NCBI GenBank assembly: GCA_021770095.1
Contig: JAETRQ010000005.1
Span: 151,862 to 215,861 of the forward strand
DNA: 64,000 nt
Reading direction: 5' to 3'
From: Eubacteriaceae bacterium
GTDB taxonomy: Bacteria > Bacillota > Clostridia > Oscillospirales > Acutalibacteraceae
Shown here: piece after piece, positions 19,286 to 27,319 of the stretch
Layout: each line of letters starts with the position of its first letter
Numbering within the stretch: the first letter of the stretch is position 1
The notes under the pieces: generated by a model
Told to the model about the DNA's origin: nothing
Seen by the model: only the letters and a program-made list of their open reading frames with translations
The model's database searches: none
Program-made: the position numbers and the translations under genes

Positions 19286-20368
19286 ATGCAAATGACTTTC
19301 CGTTGGTTTGGTGCCCAGAAAGACACAATTTCTCTTGAACAAATCAAACAGATACCGGGAGTAGTCGGCGTTGTTCCTGCTCTGCATTATCTTCCTGCGG
19401 GTGAAGCGTGGGAAATGGATGATGTTCAAAAGATGTATGACGAAATTACTGCGTCAGGTTTAACGATGGAATGTATTGAGAGCGTGAATGTTCATGAGGA
19501 TATTAAACTCGGTCTTCCGTCTCGTGATAAATGGATAGAAAATTATAAAACATCAATAAGAAATCTTGCAAAAGTCGGTGTTAAAGTTATTTGTTATAAC
19601 TTTATGCCGGTATTTGACTGGACAAGAACAGACCTCTATATGCCGCTGCCTGATGGATCAACATGCCTTTGTTATGACGGCAAACAAGTTGAAGGCAAGT
19701 CACCTGAGGATATGTTCAAAGAAATTGATGATCATTCAAACGGCTACGCTATGCCCGGTTGGGAAAGTGAGCGTATGGGTGAAATCAAGGATTTGTTTGA
19801 AAAATATAAAGATATAACATCTGATGACCTTTGGGAAAATTTAAAATATTTTCTTGAGGCAATTATTCCTGTTTGTGAGGAATGTGATGTTAAAATGGCA
19901 ATCCATCCTGATGATCCGCCATGGCCGATATTCGGTTTGCCGAGAATTATTACAGGCAAGGCTGCTATTGAAAAACTCTTTAATATGGTACCGAGCAAAT
20001 ATAATGGTATAACCCTTTGCACAGGTTCACTCGGTGCAAGTCCTGATAATGACATAGTGGATATTATTAAAACAGCAAAAGACAGAATATATTTTGCACA
20101 TCTTCGCAATGTCTCAATCAATAACCAGTGGTTCAACGAAACTGCACACGAAAGCAGTGCAGGCTCACTGGATATGTATGAGATTGTTAAGGCACTTCAG
20201 GAAGTTGGTTTTGATGGATATGTACGTCCTGACCATGGCAGAATGATTTGGGGTGAAGTGGCACGTCCGGGTTATGGACTTTATGACAGAGCACTCGGTG
20301 TGTGTTATCTGAACGGACTATGGGAAGCAGTTGAGAAAGGCAGAAAGGAAAAAAAGCATAATGTTTAA
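19286..20368 (+). CDS. uxuA: Mannonate dehydratase
   Basis: 360 residues. UxuA converts D-mannonate to 2-keto-3-deoxygluconate in hexuronate breakdown. TFRWFGAQKDTISLEQIKQIPG, VCYNFMPVFDWTRT-like segments, AIHPDDPPWPIFGLPRI (metal-ligand His/Asp) and FAHLRNV are hallmark UxuA sequences of the TIM-barrel enzyme. A GGGG ribosome-binding site precedes the ATG; a second ATG two codons on is an alternative start. The 3' end overlaps the next gene by 8 nt. Together they would run glucuronate/fructuronate degradation. Confidence 0.96.
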   Translation: MQMTFRWFGAQKDTISLEQIKQIPGVVGVVPALHYLPAGEAWEMDDVQKMYDEITASGLTMECIESVNVHEDIKLGLPSRDKWIENYKTSIRNLAKVGVKVICYNFMPVFDWTRTDLYMPLPDGSTCLCYDGKQVEGKSPEDMFKEIDDHSNGYAMPGWESERMGEIKDLFEKYKDITSDDLWENLKYFLEAIIPVCEECDVKMAIHPDDPPWPIFGLPRIITGKAAIEKLFNMVPSKYNGITLCTGSLGASPDNDIVDIIKTAKDRIYFAHLRNVSINNQWFNETAHESSAGSLDMYEIVKALQEVGFDGYVRPDHGRMIWGEVARPGYGLYDRALGVCYLNGLWEAVEKGRKEKKHNV

Positions 20369-21212
20369 ACATGAAAATTTAAAAGGCAAGGTGGCTGTTG
20401 TTACAGGCGGCGGCGGGGTTCTTTGTGCGTCCTTTGCAAAGACTCTTGCACAGCAGGGCTGTAAGGTTGCAGTACTCGATTTGAATAAAGAAGCAGCACA
20501 AAAATGTGCTGATGAAATCAATGCAAACGGCGGACAGGCTATTGCTGTTGCCTGCAATGTTCTTGAAATAGATTCAATGGAACAGGCGAGAGCAGAGATT
20601 AATGAAAAATTCGGAACCTGTGATATTCTCCTCAATGGTGCAGGCGGTAATAATCCAAAGGGTACTACGACCAAAGATACCCTTGAGAAAGTTGACCTTG
20701 TTCAAAAAGATGAAAATATTAAAACATTTTTTGATTTGGATCCAAATGGTATCAGTTTTGTATTCAATCTCAATTTTCTTGGAACGCTTATTCCTACGCA
20801 GGTATTTGCAAAGGATATGGCTGAGAAAGAAAAGGGAACCATTATTATGGTAACTTCTATGAACGCTTATCGTCCGCTTACCCGTATACCTGCTTACAGT
20901 GCCGCAAAAGCTGCTGTTAAGAACTTTACGGAGTGGATGGCTGTTCATTTTGCGCCGCTCGGTATAAGAGTAAATGCGATTGCTCCGGGATTTTTCTCTA
21001 CCAAGCAAAATGCTGCACTTCTCTGGAATGAAGACGGCACTCCTACTGAACGTACAGGAAAAATTCTTGCAGCAACGCCTATGGACAGATTCGGCGAACC
21101 CGAGGAACTTGCAGGAACTTTACTTTTCCTTTGTGATGATGAATATTCAGGTTTTATAACAGGTGTGAATATCGCTGTTGACGGCGGCTTCAATGCTTAT
21201 TCCGGAGTTTAA
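20361..21212 (+). CDS. uxuB: D-mannonate oxidoreductase (fructuronate reductase), SDR type
   Basis: 283 residues of a short-chain dehydrogenase. The Rossmann nucleotide loop is VTGGGGVLC (about residues 15-23), then LLNGAGGNN, a catalytic Ser in TSMNAYRP, and YSAAKAAVKNFTEW giving YxxxK. The position after uxuA and the family match (the B. subtilis YjmF/UxuB type) support reduction of fructuronate to mannonate. E. coli UxuB is from a different superfamily, so the function here is inferred from context. The ATG is at 20361 behind AGAAAGGA. Confidence 0.86.
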   Translation: MFKHENLKGKVAVVTGGGGVLCASFAKTLAQQGCKVAVLDLNKEAAQKCADEINANGGQAIAVACNVLEIDSMEQARAEINEKFGTCDILLNGAGGNNPKGTTTKDTLEKVDLVQKDENIKTFFDLDPNGISFVFNLNFLGTLIPTQVFAKDMAEKEKGTIIMVTSMNAYRPLTRIPAYSAAKAAVKNFTEWMAVHFAPLGIRVNAIAPGFFSTKQNAALLWNEDGTPTERTGKILAATPMDRFGEPEELAGTLLFLCDDEYSGFITGVNIAVDGGFNAYSGV

Positions 21213-21241
21213 TAAAGTTATTTGTTTGACAGGAGCGTATT

Positions 21242-22846
21242 ATGTCAAATTTAAAAAAAGCAATTTTGATTGTGATTGCTATTCTTATTGTGGTATTAAT
21301 AGGTGTCGGTGCATACTTATGGTTCGGTGTTGTCGGCATTGATGAAAAACGAATATACAGTGAAAGTAAAATTGTGGACGAAAATGTGAATACAGGTAAA
21401 ACGGTTCTTGATGAAACTGCAACCTATCAGGTGATGAACGGTTTTGGTGCATCGGCATGCTGGTGGAGTCAGGATGTCGGCAGTTGGGAAAACTGTGACG
21501 ATATTATGGCGCTCCTTTATGATAAAGAAAAGGGTATCGGACTTAATATTTATCGCTATAATCTCGGTGCAGGTTCAAAAGGTGATAATCACATACTGAC
21601 TGAAAACAGGGCAACCGAATGTTTTATGAAAGACAGTTCAGGTACATATGATTTTGAAAGCACAGATATTTCCGCAAAAGAGTGTCTTAATCTTGCAAAA
21701 AAACATGCAGGTGATGATTTGAGAGTAACACTTTTCTGTAACAGTCCGCCTGTATTTTTGACCAAGAATGGTGCAGGATATGGTGCTCCGCTTAAAGAAG
21801 ATGAAGAATGGGTAACAAATCTTGATTCGTCAAATTATCAGGCTTTTGCAGATTATTGTTATACCTGTACTGAACATTTTATAAACGAGGGTTACAGGGT
21901 GACAGATATTTCGCCTGTTAATGAGCCTCAGTACAGTTGGGCGGCGTGGTATAATGACGACGCAACGTATTCCGTTAATCAGGAAGGCTGCCATTATTCC
22001 AAGACCGAGACAAGAGATTTGCTCAAAGTTATGGTCAACAGGTTTTCAGAAACAGATGTTGAAAAAAATGGCTGTAGGGTGTCTATGTTTGAGTCAGGTT
22101 CTGCCGAAGGCAAGGATTCTTCCTGTGCGGCGTATTACGATTGTATTCTCGGCAAAGGGCCTAAATATGTGTTCAGAAATAAAATACTGAGGGATTATTT
22201 TGATTCGGTAAGTGTTCATTCTTATTGGTCATCAACTGAAGATAAAGAAAAGGCTGCTCAGTATCTTTCATCAAAATATTCAACATATGATGTTGCCGCA
22301 ACAGAATATTGTCAGATGACAAATGACGAAAATACCGGTGTGTTTGACCTTATTTCTGCAGAAAAAGACGGCACAAACGGTATGACTATTGATTACGGTG
22401 TTGCAATGGCAAAAGTTATTGTTGATGATTTAACCATTCTCAATGCAAAAGAATGGGATTGGTGGACTGCATGTTCTTATGGTGTTTATCCTGACGGTTT
22501 GATTTATCTCAATCCTGATAATCACGATGATATACAGTTGTCAAAAAGATTCTGGTGTCTGGGTAACTTCTCACGTTTTATTGATGAGGGGGCAACAAGG
22601 ATTGCCGGCAGCAGCGGAGTTGACGGCGTGTCAAGTTGTGCGTTTGTAAATCCAAATAATAAGACCGTTGTTGTTTACGTCAACAATACACCTGAGGACA
22701 AAAATACACGGATTACCACAACAGGTGATTATGAAGTTTATACAACAAGTGATAAGTATGACTTGGAAAAGACCGCAGACGGTACAGCAGGTGATGTGAA
22801 TGTTGAACTCCCGTCAATGAGTGTAGTAACCGTTATATATAAGTAA
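21242..22846 (+). CDS. Membrane-anchored GH30-family glycosidase
   Basis: 534 residues. One N-terminal hydrophobic helix (about 7-30) without a clear cleavage site suggests a signal anchor, with the enzyme outside. MNGFGASACWW opens a GH30 barrel; SPVNEPQ carries the predicted acid/base Glu and VAATEYCQM the nucleophile Glu. A beta-rich side domain closes the protein. NEPQ followed by QEGC recalls GH30 subfamilies acting on galactans or related glycans, while the uxuA/uxuB neighbours would suit a glucuronoxylanase. The substrate is therefore undecided. It is the third gene of the hexuronate operon. Confidence 0.85.
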   Translation: MSNLKKAILIVIAILIVVLIGVGAYLWFGVVGIDEKRIYSESKIVDENVNTGKTVLDETATYQVMNGFGASACWWSQDVGSWENCDDIMALLYDKEKGIGLNIYRYNLGAGSKGDNHILTENRATECFMKDSSGTYDFESTDISAKECLNLAKKHAGDDLRVTLFCNSPPVFLTKNGAGYGAPLKEDEEWVTNLDSSNYQAFADYCYTCTEHFINEGYRVTDISPVNEPQYSWAAWYNDDATYSVNQEGCHYSKTETRDLLKVMVNRFSETDVEKNGCRVSMFESGSAEGKDSSCAAYYDCILGKGPKYVFRNKILRDYFDSVSVHSYWSSTEDKEKAAQYLSSKYSTYDVAATEYCQMTNDENTGVFDLISAEKDGTNGMTIDYGVAMAKVIVDDLTILNAKEWDWWTACSYGVYPDGLIYLNPDNHDDIQLSKRFWCLGNFSRFIDEGATRIAGSSGVDGVSSCAFVNPNNKTVVVYVNNTPEDKNTRITTTGDYEVYTTSDKYDLEKTADGTAGDVNVELPSMSVVTVIYK

Positions 22847-22857
22847 GTTTTAATGCG

Positions 22858-22890
22858 CCCTAAGAACAATATTGTTCTTAGGGTTGCTTT
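22858..22890 (+). terminator. Terminator of the uxu-GH30 operon
   Basis: An 11-bp perfect stem (CCCTAAGAACA with TGTTCTTAGGG), 11 nt after the GH30 stop. The following TTGCTTTA is only a moderate U-tract. Confidence 0.75.
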
Positions 22891-22891
22891 A

Positions 22892-22900
22892 TGCTATAAT
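22892..22900 (+). promoter_or_regulatory. Extended -10 promoter before the short ORF
   Basis: TGCTATAAT is a consensus extended -10. A poor -35 (TTGTTC, 22872-22877) falls inside the preceding terminator. It would start a short transcript of about 130 nt that ends at the large hairpin. Confidence 0.5.
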
Positions 22901-22938
22901 TTGGATAAATATATAATTGAAATTTGTGAGGATGTGTC

Positions 22939-22977
22939 ATGATAGATACAAGATGCGGATTTCTATTCATTGCATAG
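22939..22977 (+). pseudogene. 12-codon ORF, probable remnant of a Cys-rich (DUF3795-like) gene
   Basis: The reading frame is ATG plus 11 codons then TAG, encoding MIDTRCGFLFIA. It has a fair ribosome-binding site (GAGGATG), its own upstream -10 and a strong terminator 18 nt downstream. From memory, MIDTRCG is how many DUF3795 Cys-rich proteins begin (continuing CS.C), so this looks like a gene start left after an internal deletion. A genuine leader peptide is the alternative. The confidence reflects that the function is unknown. Confidence 0.35.
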
Positions 22978-22994
22978 AAGGAAAATAATTTGAT

Positions 22995-23041
22995 ATATAA
23001 CAATAAAGCCACGGATAAAATCCGTGGCTTTATTGTTATAT
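22995..23041. terminator. Large bidirectional terminator palindrome
   Basis: A 21-bp perfect stem with a TAAAA loop; the arms carry AATAAAGCCACGGA and TCCGTGGCTTTATT. It separates the plus-strand short ORF from the convergent minus-strand yfbR operon and has T-rich tails on both strands. Confidence 0.9.
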
Positions 23042-23626
23042 TTATTTTGTATGCTCGTCAAGAGTGAGGTAATACCCGTTAAGGAAATTTTCTTTGAAAT
23101 ATTTTACTTCATCCAGTTCAATTTCATTTATCCGTTTTTCCTGCATTTCGAGTGCTTTTGAGAACTCTTTGTTCCCCATTCTGTCCTCTTCAATGCATTT
23201 TATCAATGCACTGATTTTGTCAGCAGCCTTGACAAGTTTCCATAATTCTTCATCTTTTTCATCTTTATGGAATAAAGGATAATAATCATCTCTGAACTCT
23301 TCCGGCAGCATTGCAAGGAGTCTGTCACCTGCAGTTTCTTCAATATCTTTATATACATTTTTGATACTGTCATTATAATATTTAACCGGAGTCGGCATAT
23401 CACCGGTGATAACTTCCGTCGTATCATGATATAAAGCAAGCAGGCATGCACGCTGTGCATCATAGTTTTTGCCGAATTTCTTATTGCCGATCAGTGCCAG
23501 CGCATGTGCAATAACTGCAACGTTATGGCTGTGTTCTGCAATATTTTCTTTTTGTGTGTTGCGCATTAAAGCCCATCTGTCAATGAGCTTCATACGGTTA
23601 ACCATAGCAAAAAAATTGCTATTCAT
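23042..23626 (-). CDS. yfbR: HD-domain 5'-deoxynucleotidase, YfbR-like
   Basis: 194 residues. AEHSHNVAVIAHAL and ALYHDTTEVITGDMPTPVKY give the His/Asp metal ligands of the YfbR HD fold, which removes phosphate from deoxynucleoside 5'-monophosphates and is thought to balance dNTP pools. KAADKISALIKCIEED fits the C-terminal half. The start is set at the ATG (MNSNFF) that overlaps the aspS stop by 8 nt, behind GGTGG; further in-frame Met codons upstream fall within aspS. It is the last gene of the mgsA-hisS-aspS-yfbR row. Confidence 0.9.
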   Translation of the reverse strand: MNSNFFAMVNRMKLIDRWALMRNTQKENIAEHSHNVAVIAHALALIGNKKFGKNYDAQRACLLALYHDTTEVITGDMPTPVKYYNDSIKNVYKDIEETAGDRLLAMLPEEFRDDYYPLFHKDEKDEELWKLVKAADKISALIKCIEEDRMGNKEFSKALEMQEKRINEIELDEVKYFKENFLNGYYLTLDEHTK

Positions 23627-25409
23627 TATCAGCATCCACCTTTGCAATATTTATTCCGAGTTCGTCGAGCTGAATATCATCAATTGTGCTTGGTGCACCG
23701 CTCATTAATTCACTTGCATTCTGTACTTTAGGGAAGGCAGTAACATCCCTGAGACTGTCGGCACCGCAGATAATCATTGCCAGTCTGTCAAGGCCGATAC
23801 CCATACCACCGTGCGGAGGTGAGGCATAATGATATGCTTCAACAAGGAAACCGAATTTTGCATCAATTTCATCCTGCTCCATACCAAGAAGTTCAAACAT
23901 TTTGTTCTGCAGTTCGCAGTCGGTAATTCTCATTGAACCTGAAGAAAGTTCGGTGCCGTTGAGCACAAGGTCAAATGCTTTTGCTCTTACTTTGCCTTTG
24001 TCAGTATCAAGATATTCAATACATTCTTCCATTGGCATAGTGAACGGATGGTGCATTGCAACCCATTCGCCTGTTTCTTCATCCTGTTCAAAGAACGGCA
24101 TTTCCGTAATCCACAGATAGTTCCATTTATTCTGAGGGATAATATCAAGTTCTTTTGCTACTATAAGTCTGAGTGAACCAAGGATTGAAAGAGCAGATGA
24201 TGTTTTATCAGAGATTATGAATACGCAGTCGCCTTTTTCTGCACCGAGTTGGGCAATAAGGTCAGCCAGTTCATTACCCTTAAGGAATTTGTTGAAAGAA
24301 CAATTTGGTTCTTCATCTGCCCAGCGGATATAAGCCAGTCCTTTTGCACCGATACCCTTGGCATGGTCGGTGAGCTTGTCAATTTTCTTTCTTGTATAAG
24401 TTTGTGCGGCATTTTTAGCAACAATTGCTTTTACGCTTCCGCCGTCTGCAATTGCATTTTTGAATACAACAAAATCGGTTTTATCTGCCCAATCCGTAAT
24501 GTCTTCAATCAGCATATCGAATCTTGTATCAGGCTTGTCGGAACCGTATTTTTCCATAGCCTGTGCAAAAGTCATTCTCGGCAAAGGCATAGGAATGTCA
24601 ACATTGACAGTTTCTTTCATAAGTGTTGATATAAAACCTTCAGCCATATCCATAATATCGTCCGTATCAACAAATGACATTTCAAGGTCAATCTGTGTGA
24701 ATTCAGGCTGACGGTCTGCTCTCAAATCCTCATCTCTGAAACAGCGCGCAAGCTGAATATATCGGTCAAATCCGGCTACCATACAAAGTTGTTTGTATAT
24801 CTGAGGGGATTGCGGAAGAGCATAAAACTTGCCGTTGTGTACACGGCTGGGTACAACATAATCCCTTGCACCTTCAGGTGTGGATTTAATCATCATAGGT
24901 GTTTCAATTTCAATGAAATCATTGTCATAAAAATAATCCCTTGCAATTTTTGCAATCTTATGACGCATCAGGATATTTTGTGTGAGTTTCTGATTTCTTA
25001 AGTTGAGGTAACGGTATTTAAGAGTTGTTTCATCGCCTACTTTTTCACTGTTAACGATTTCAAACGGTGGGGTTTGTGATTTTGATATAATTCTGAACTC
25101 TTTAACGCTGATTTCAATATCACCGGTAGGGAGGTCTTTATTTTTGCTCTCACGTTCACATACCGTACCGACAAGTGCTGCAACATATTCTGCTCTGACA
25201 GACTGTGCCTTTGCAAACACGTCTCTGTCGGTTGTATCGTTAAAAGAAAGCTGGATGATTCCCGTTCGGTCTCTTAAATCAATGAATATAAGATTACCAA
25301 GGTCACGCTGTCTTTGGCACCAACCGAAAAGTGTTACCTCTTTACCGACATCACTGATACGCAAGTCAGAACAGTAATGTGTTCTTTTAAGTCCTTTAAT
25401 TGTTTCCAT
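23619..25409 (-). CDS. aspS: Aspartyl-tRNA synthetase
   Basis: 596 residues, the bacterial long form with a GAD insertion domain. It charges tRNA-Asp. The N-terminal OB fold (VTLFGWCQRQRDLGNLIFIDLRDRTG) binds the anticodon. Class II motif 2 appears as ARCFRDEDLRADRQPEFTQID and motif 3 as HGGMGIGLDRLAM. The ribosome-binding site AGGAG lies inside the end of hisS, five nt separate the genes, and the histidyl/aspartyl pair is a common Firmicutes arrangement. The overlap with yfbR suggests coupling. Confidence 0.97.
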   Translation of the reverse strand: METIKGLKRTHYCSDLRISDVGKEVTLFGWCQRQRDLGNLIFIDLRDRTGIIQLSFNDTTDRDVFAKAQSVRAEYVAALVGTVCERESKNKDLPTGDIEISVKEFRIISKSQTPPFEIVNSEKVGDETTLKYRYLNLRNQKLTQNILMRHKIAKIARDYFYDNDFIEIETPMMIKSTPEGARDYVVPSRVHNGKFYALPQSPQIYKQLCMVAGFDRYIQLARCFRDEDLRADRQPEFTQIDLEMSFVDTDDIMDMAEGFISTLMKETVNVDIPMPLPRMTFAQAMEKYGSDKPDTRFDMLIEDITDWADKTDFVVFKNAIADGGSVKAIVAKNAAQTYTRKKIDKLTDHAKGIGAKGLAYIRWADEEPNCSFNKFLKGNELADLIAQLGAEKGDCVFIISDKTSSALSILGSLRLIVAKELDIIPQNKWNYLWITEMPFFEQDEETGEWVAMHHPFTMPMEECIEYLDTDKGKVRAKAFDLVLNGTELSSGSMRITDCELQNKMFELLGMEQDEIDAKFGFLVEAYHYASPPHGGMGIGLDRLAMIICGADSLRDVTAFPKVQNASELMSGAPSTIDDIQLDELGINIAKVDADNE

Positions 25410-25414
25410 ATCTG

Positions 25415-26755
25415 TTATTCTCCTACTCCGAATAATGAGCCAAAGTCAAATTCTTCTCCGTTTATTTCCAAATCAGCAAGTTGTTCAGCAAGGGAAATGT
25501 TATAAAATCCGCTTACAAATGTTTCAAGTGCAATTTCTGTTTCTTCACCTGTGGTCATATTTTTTAGTTTGGCAGTTCCGCTTTCAACTTCGTCATCACC
25601 AATGACCATATTGAATTTTGCATTTAATTTGTCTGCATATTTCATCTGAGCCCTTACCGAACGCTGGTTGAGATCCATAAGAGCGGCAAAACCTTCTGCT
25701 CGCATATCTTTGCAGATTTCAATTGATTTGAGAGTTGCTTTGTCACCAAGTGCAACAATAAATAAGTCAGGGGCATTTTCCTGTGGGAACGGACAATTCT
25801 GAGCTTCCATAAGCAGCATAAGTCTTTCAAGCCCCATTCCGAATCCGAGTGAAGGTGTGTCCTGACCGCCAAGTTCTTTTACAAGTCCGTCATATCTTCC
25901 GCCGCCGCATACTGTTCCTTGTGCACCGATTGAGTTTGATACAAATTCAAAAACCGTTTTTGTATAATAGTCAAGCCCTCTTACAATCTTGGGGTTGATT
26001 GTATATTCAATATTCTGAACATCAAGATATTTTTGAACTTTGTCAAAATGGTCTTTACATTCGTCACAAAGATAGTCAATAACCACGGGTGCTCCTTTAG
26101 CAATTTCAGAGCACACCGGACTTTTACAGTCAAGAATACGCATAGGATTTCTGTCAAGACGTTCCTGACAGGTAGGACAAAGATCCTCTCTTCTGGATTC
26201 GAAATATTCTTTGAGTGCTTTATGATATTCCGCACGGCATGTAGGGCAGCCGATTGAATTTATTTCAAGACTCAAATCTTTGATTTCAAGTGTATCAAAC
26301 AATGATTTTGCAAGTGCAATAATTTCTGCATCGGCAAGCGGAGACTTTGTACCAAAACATTCCACACCGAATTGGTGGAATTCTCTGAGTCTGCCTGCCT
26401 GAGGTTTTTCATATCTGTAACACGAAGTGATATAGCATATTTTTTGCGGTAATGTTTCGTTGCAAAGTCCGTTTTCAAGATAAGAACGTACTGCTCCTGC
26501 AGTGCCTTCAGGGCGCAGTGTGATTGAACGTCCGCCTTTATCATCAAATGTGTACATTTCTTTTTGTACGACATCTGTGGTGTCACCAACACCGCGCTGG
26601 AACAGTTCAGTATGCTCAAATACCGGTGTTCTGAGTTCTTTGTATCCGAACTTTTCTGCTATGTCAAGTGCAGTTGCTTCAATATATTGGTTTTTATGTA
26701 CATCTTTTGGCAGCACATCTTTTGTACCTTTAATTGCTTTTGTAACAAGTGCCAT
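25415..26755 (-). CDS. hisS: Histidyl-tRNA synthetase
   Basis: 446 residues. Class II synthetase for tRNA-His. KGTKDVLPKDV near the start, RPEGTAGAVRSYLENGL, ITSCYRYEKPQAGRLREFHQFGVE (motif 2) and VRGLDYYTKTVFEF followed by GFGMGLERLMLLME (motif 3) are diagnostic. A four-cysteine stretch (CPTC ... CPTC, about residues 160-200) suggests a bound zinc in the insertion, as in several Clostridia. The last residues (FDFGSLFG) extend beyond the anticodon-binding domain. I saw no T-box leader in the short upstream gap. Confidence 0.97.
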   Translation of the reverse strand: MALVTKAIKGTKDVLPKDVHKNQYIEATALDIAEKFGYKELRTPVFEHTELFQRGVGDTTDVVQKEMYTFDDKGGRSITLRPEGTAGAVRSYLENGLCNETLPQKICYITSCYRYEKPQAGRLREFHQFGVECFGTKSPLADAEIIALAKSLFDTLEIKDLSLEINSIGCPTCRAEYHKALKEYFESRREDLCPTCQERLDRNPMRILDCKSPVCSEIAKGAPVVIDYLCDECKDHFDKVQKYLDVQNIEYTINPKIVRGLDYYTKTVFEFVSNSIGAQGTVCGGGRYDGLVKELGGQDTPSLGFGMGLERLMLLMEAQNCPFPQENAPDLFIVALGDKATLKSIEICKDMRAEGFAALMDLNQRSVRAQMKYADKLNAKFNMVIGDDEVESGTAKLKNMTTGEETEIALETFVSGFYNISLAEQLADLEINGEEFDFGSLFGVGE

Positions 26756-26799
26756 AATCGTCTCCTTAACTGTATATAAATACCTGATATAATTCGTAT

Positions 26800-26821
26800 G
26801 GCGGGATATATGTATCCCGCC
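26800..26821. terminator. GC-rich hairpin between mgsA and hisS
   Basis: GGCGGGATA pairs with TATCCCGCC around TATG. On the plus strand it is followed by a T-run, but the flanking genes are both on the minus strand, where the tail is weak. Partial termination or mRNA 3'-end protection after mgsA is possible. Confidence 0.5.
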
Positions 26822-26838
26822 GCTTTTATTTTTATAAC

Positions 26839-27252
26839 TTATGCCGGATTGTATCTTGGGTTAACAATCTCTCTCCATTCAAAATCGCCGCGTTCAACAC
26901 CTCTGATAAGTGCTTCTGCAGTAGCAATGTTTGTTGCAAACGGAATGTTATGAACGTCACAGAGTCTGAGCAAATCATTATCATTTGGTTCGTGCGGTTT
27001 TGGTGAAAGAGGATCACGGAAAAAGATTAACAAATCAATTTCATTGCACGCAATTCGGCTGGCAATCTGCTGACCGCCGCCCTGACTTCCCGCAAGGAAA
27101 CAGTTTATATTAAGTCCGGTTGCTTCTGATACAAGTTTACCTGTTGTGCCTGTTGCACAAATATCGTGGCGGCTGATTATACCGCAGTATGCTATACAAA
27201 ACTGGACTAAGAGTTCTTTTTTAGCGTCATGTGCAATTAACGCAATGTTCAT
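26839..27252 (-). CDS. mgsA: Methylglyoxal synthase
   Basis: 137 residues. It turns dihydroxyacetone phosphate into methylglyoxal, a bypass that frees phosphate when triose phosphates pile up. [10 protein letters not shown] at the N-terminus, CATGTTGKL (phosphate binding), [13 protein letters not shown] and [17 protein letters not shown] with the catalytic Asp, then the C-terminal [12 protein letters not shown], define the family. A good promoter and an AAGGAGG site precede it. Confidence 0.96.
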   Translation of the reverse strand: MNIALIAHDAKKELLVQFCIAYCGIISRHDICATGTTGKLVSEATGLNINCFLAGSQGGGQQIASRIACNEIDLLIFFRDPLSPKPHEPNDNDLLRLCDVHNIPFATNIATAEALIRGVERGDFEWREIVNPRYNPA

Positions 27253-27283
27253 AAGCCATCCTCCTTAAAAAGTATTTTTCAAT

Positions 27284-27312
27284 ATATTAACATAAAATTA
27301 TATTCTGTTCAA
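27284..27312 (-). promoter_or_regulatory. mgsA promoter
   Basis: On the minus strand TTGAAC (27312-27307), 17 nt, then TAATAT (27289-27284), about 30 nt before the mgsA start codon. Confidence 0.55.
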
Positions 27313-27319
27313 TATTTAT

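Noticed and set aside
26756..26838. T-box riboswitch upstream of hisS-aspS
   Set aside because: The gap is only about 80 nt and contains just one GC-rich hairpin, no T-box sequence.
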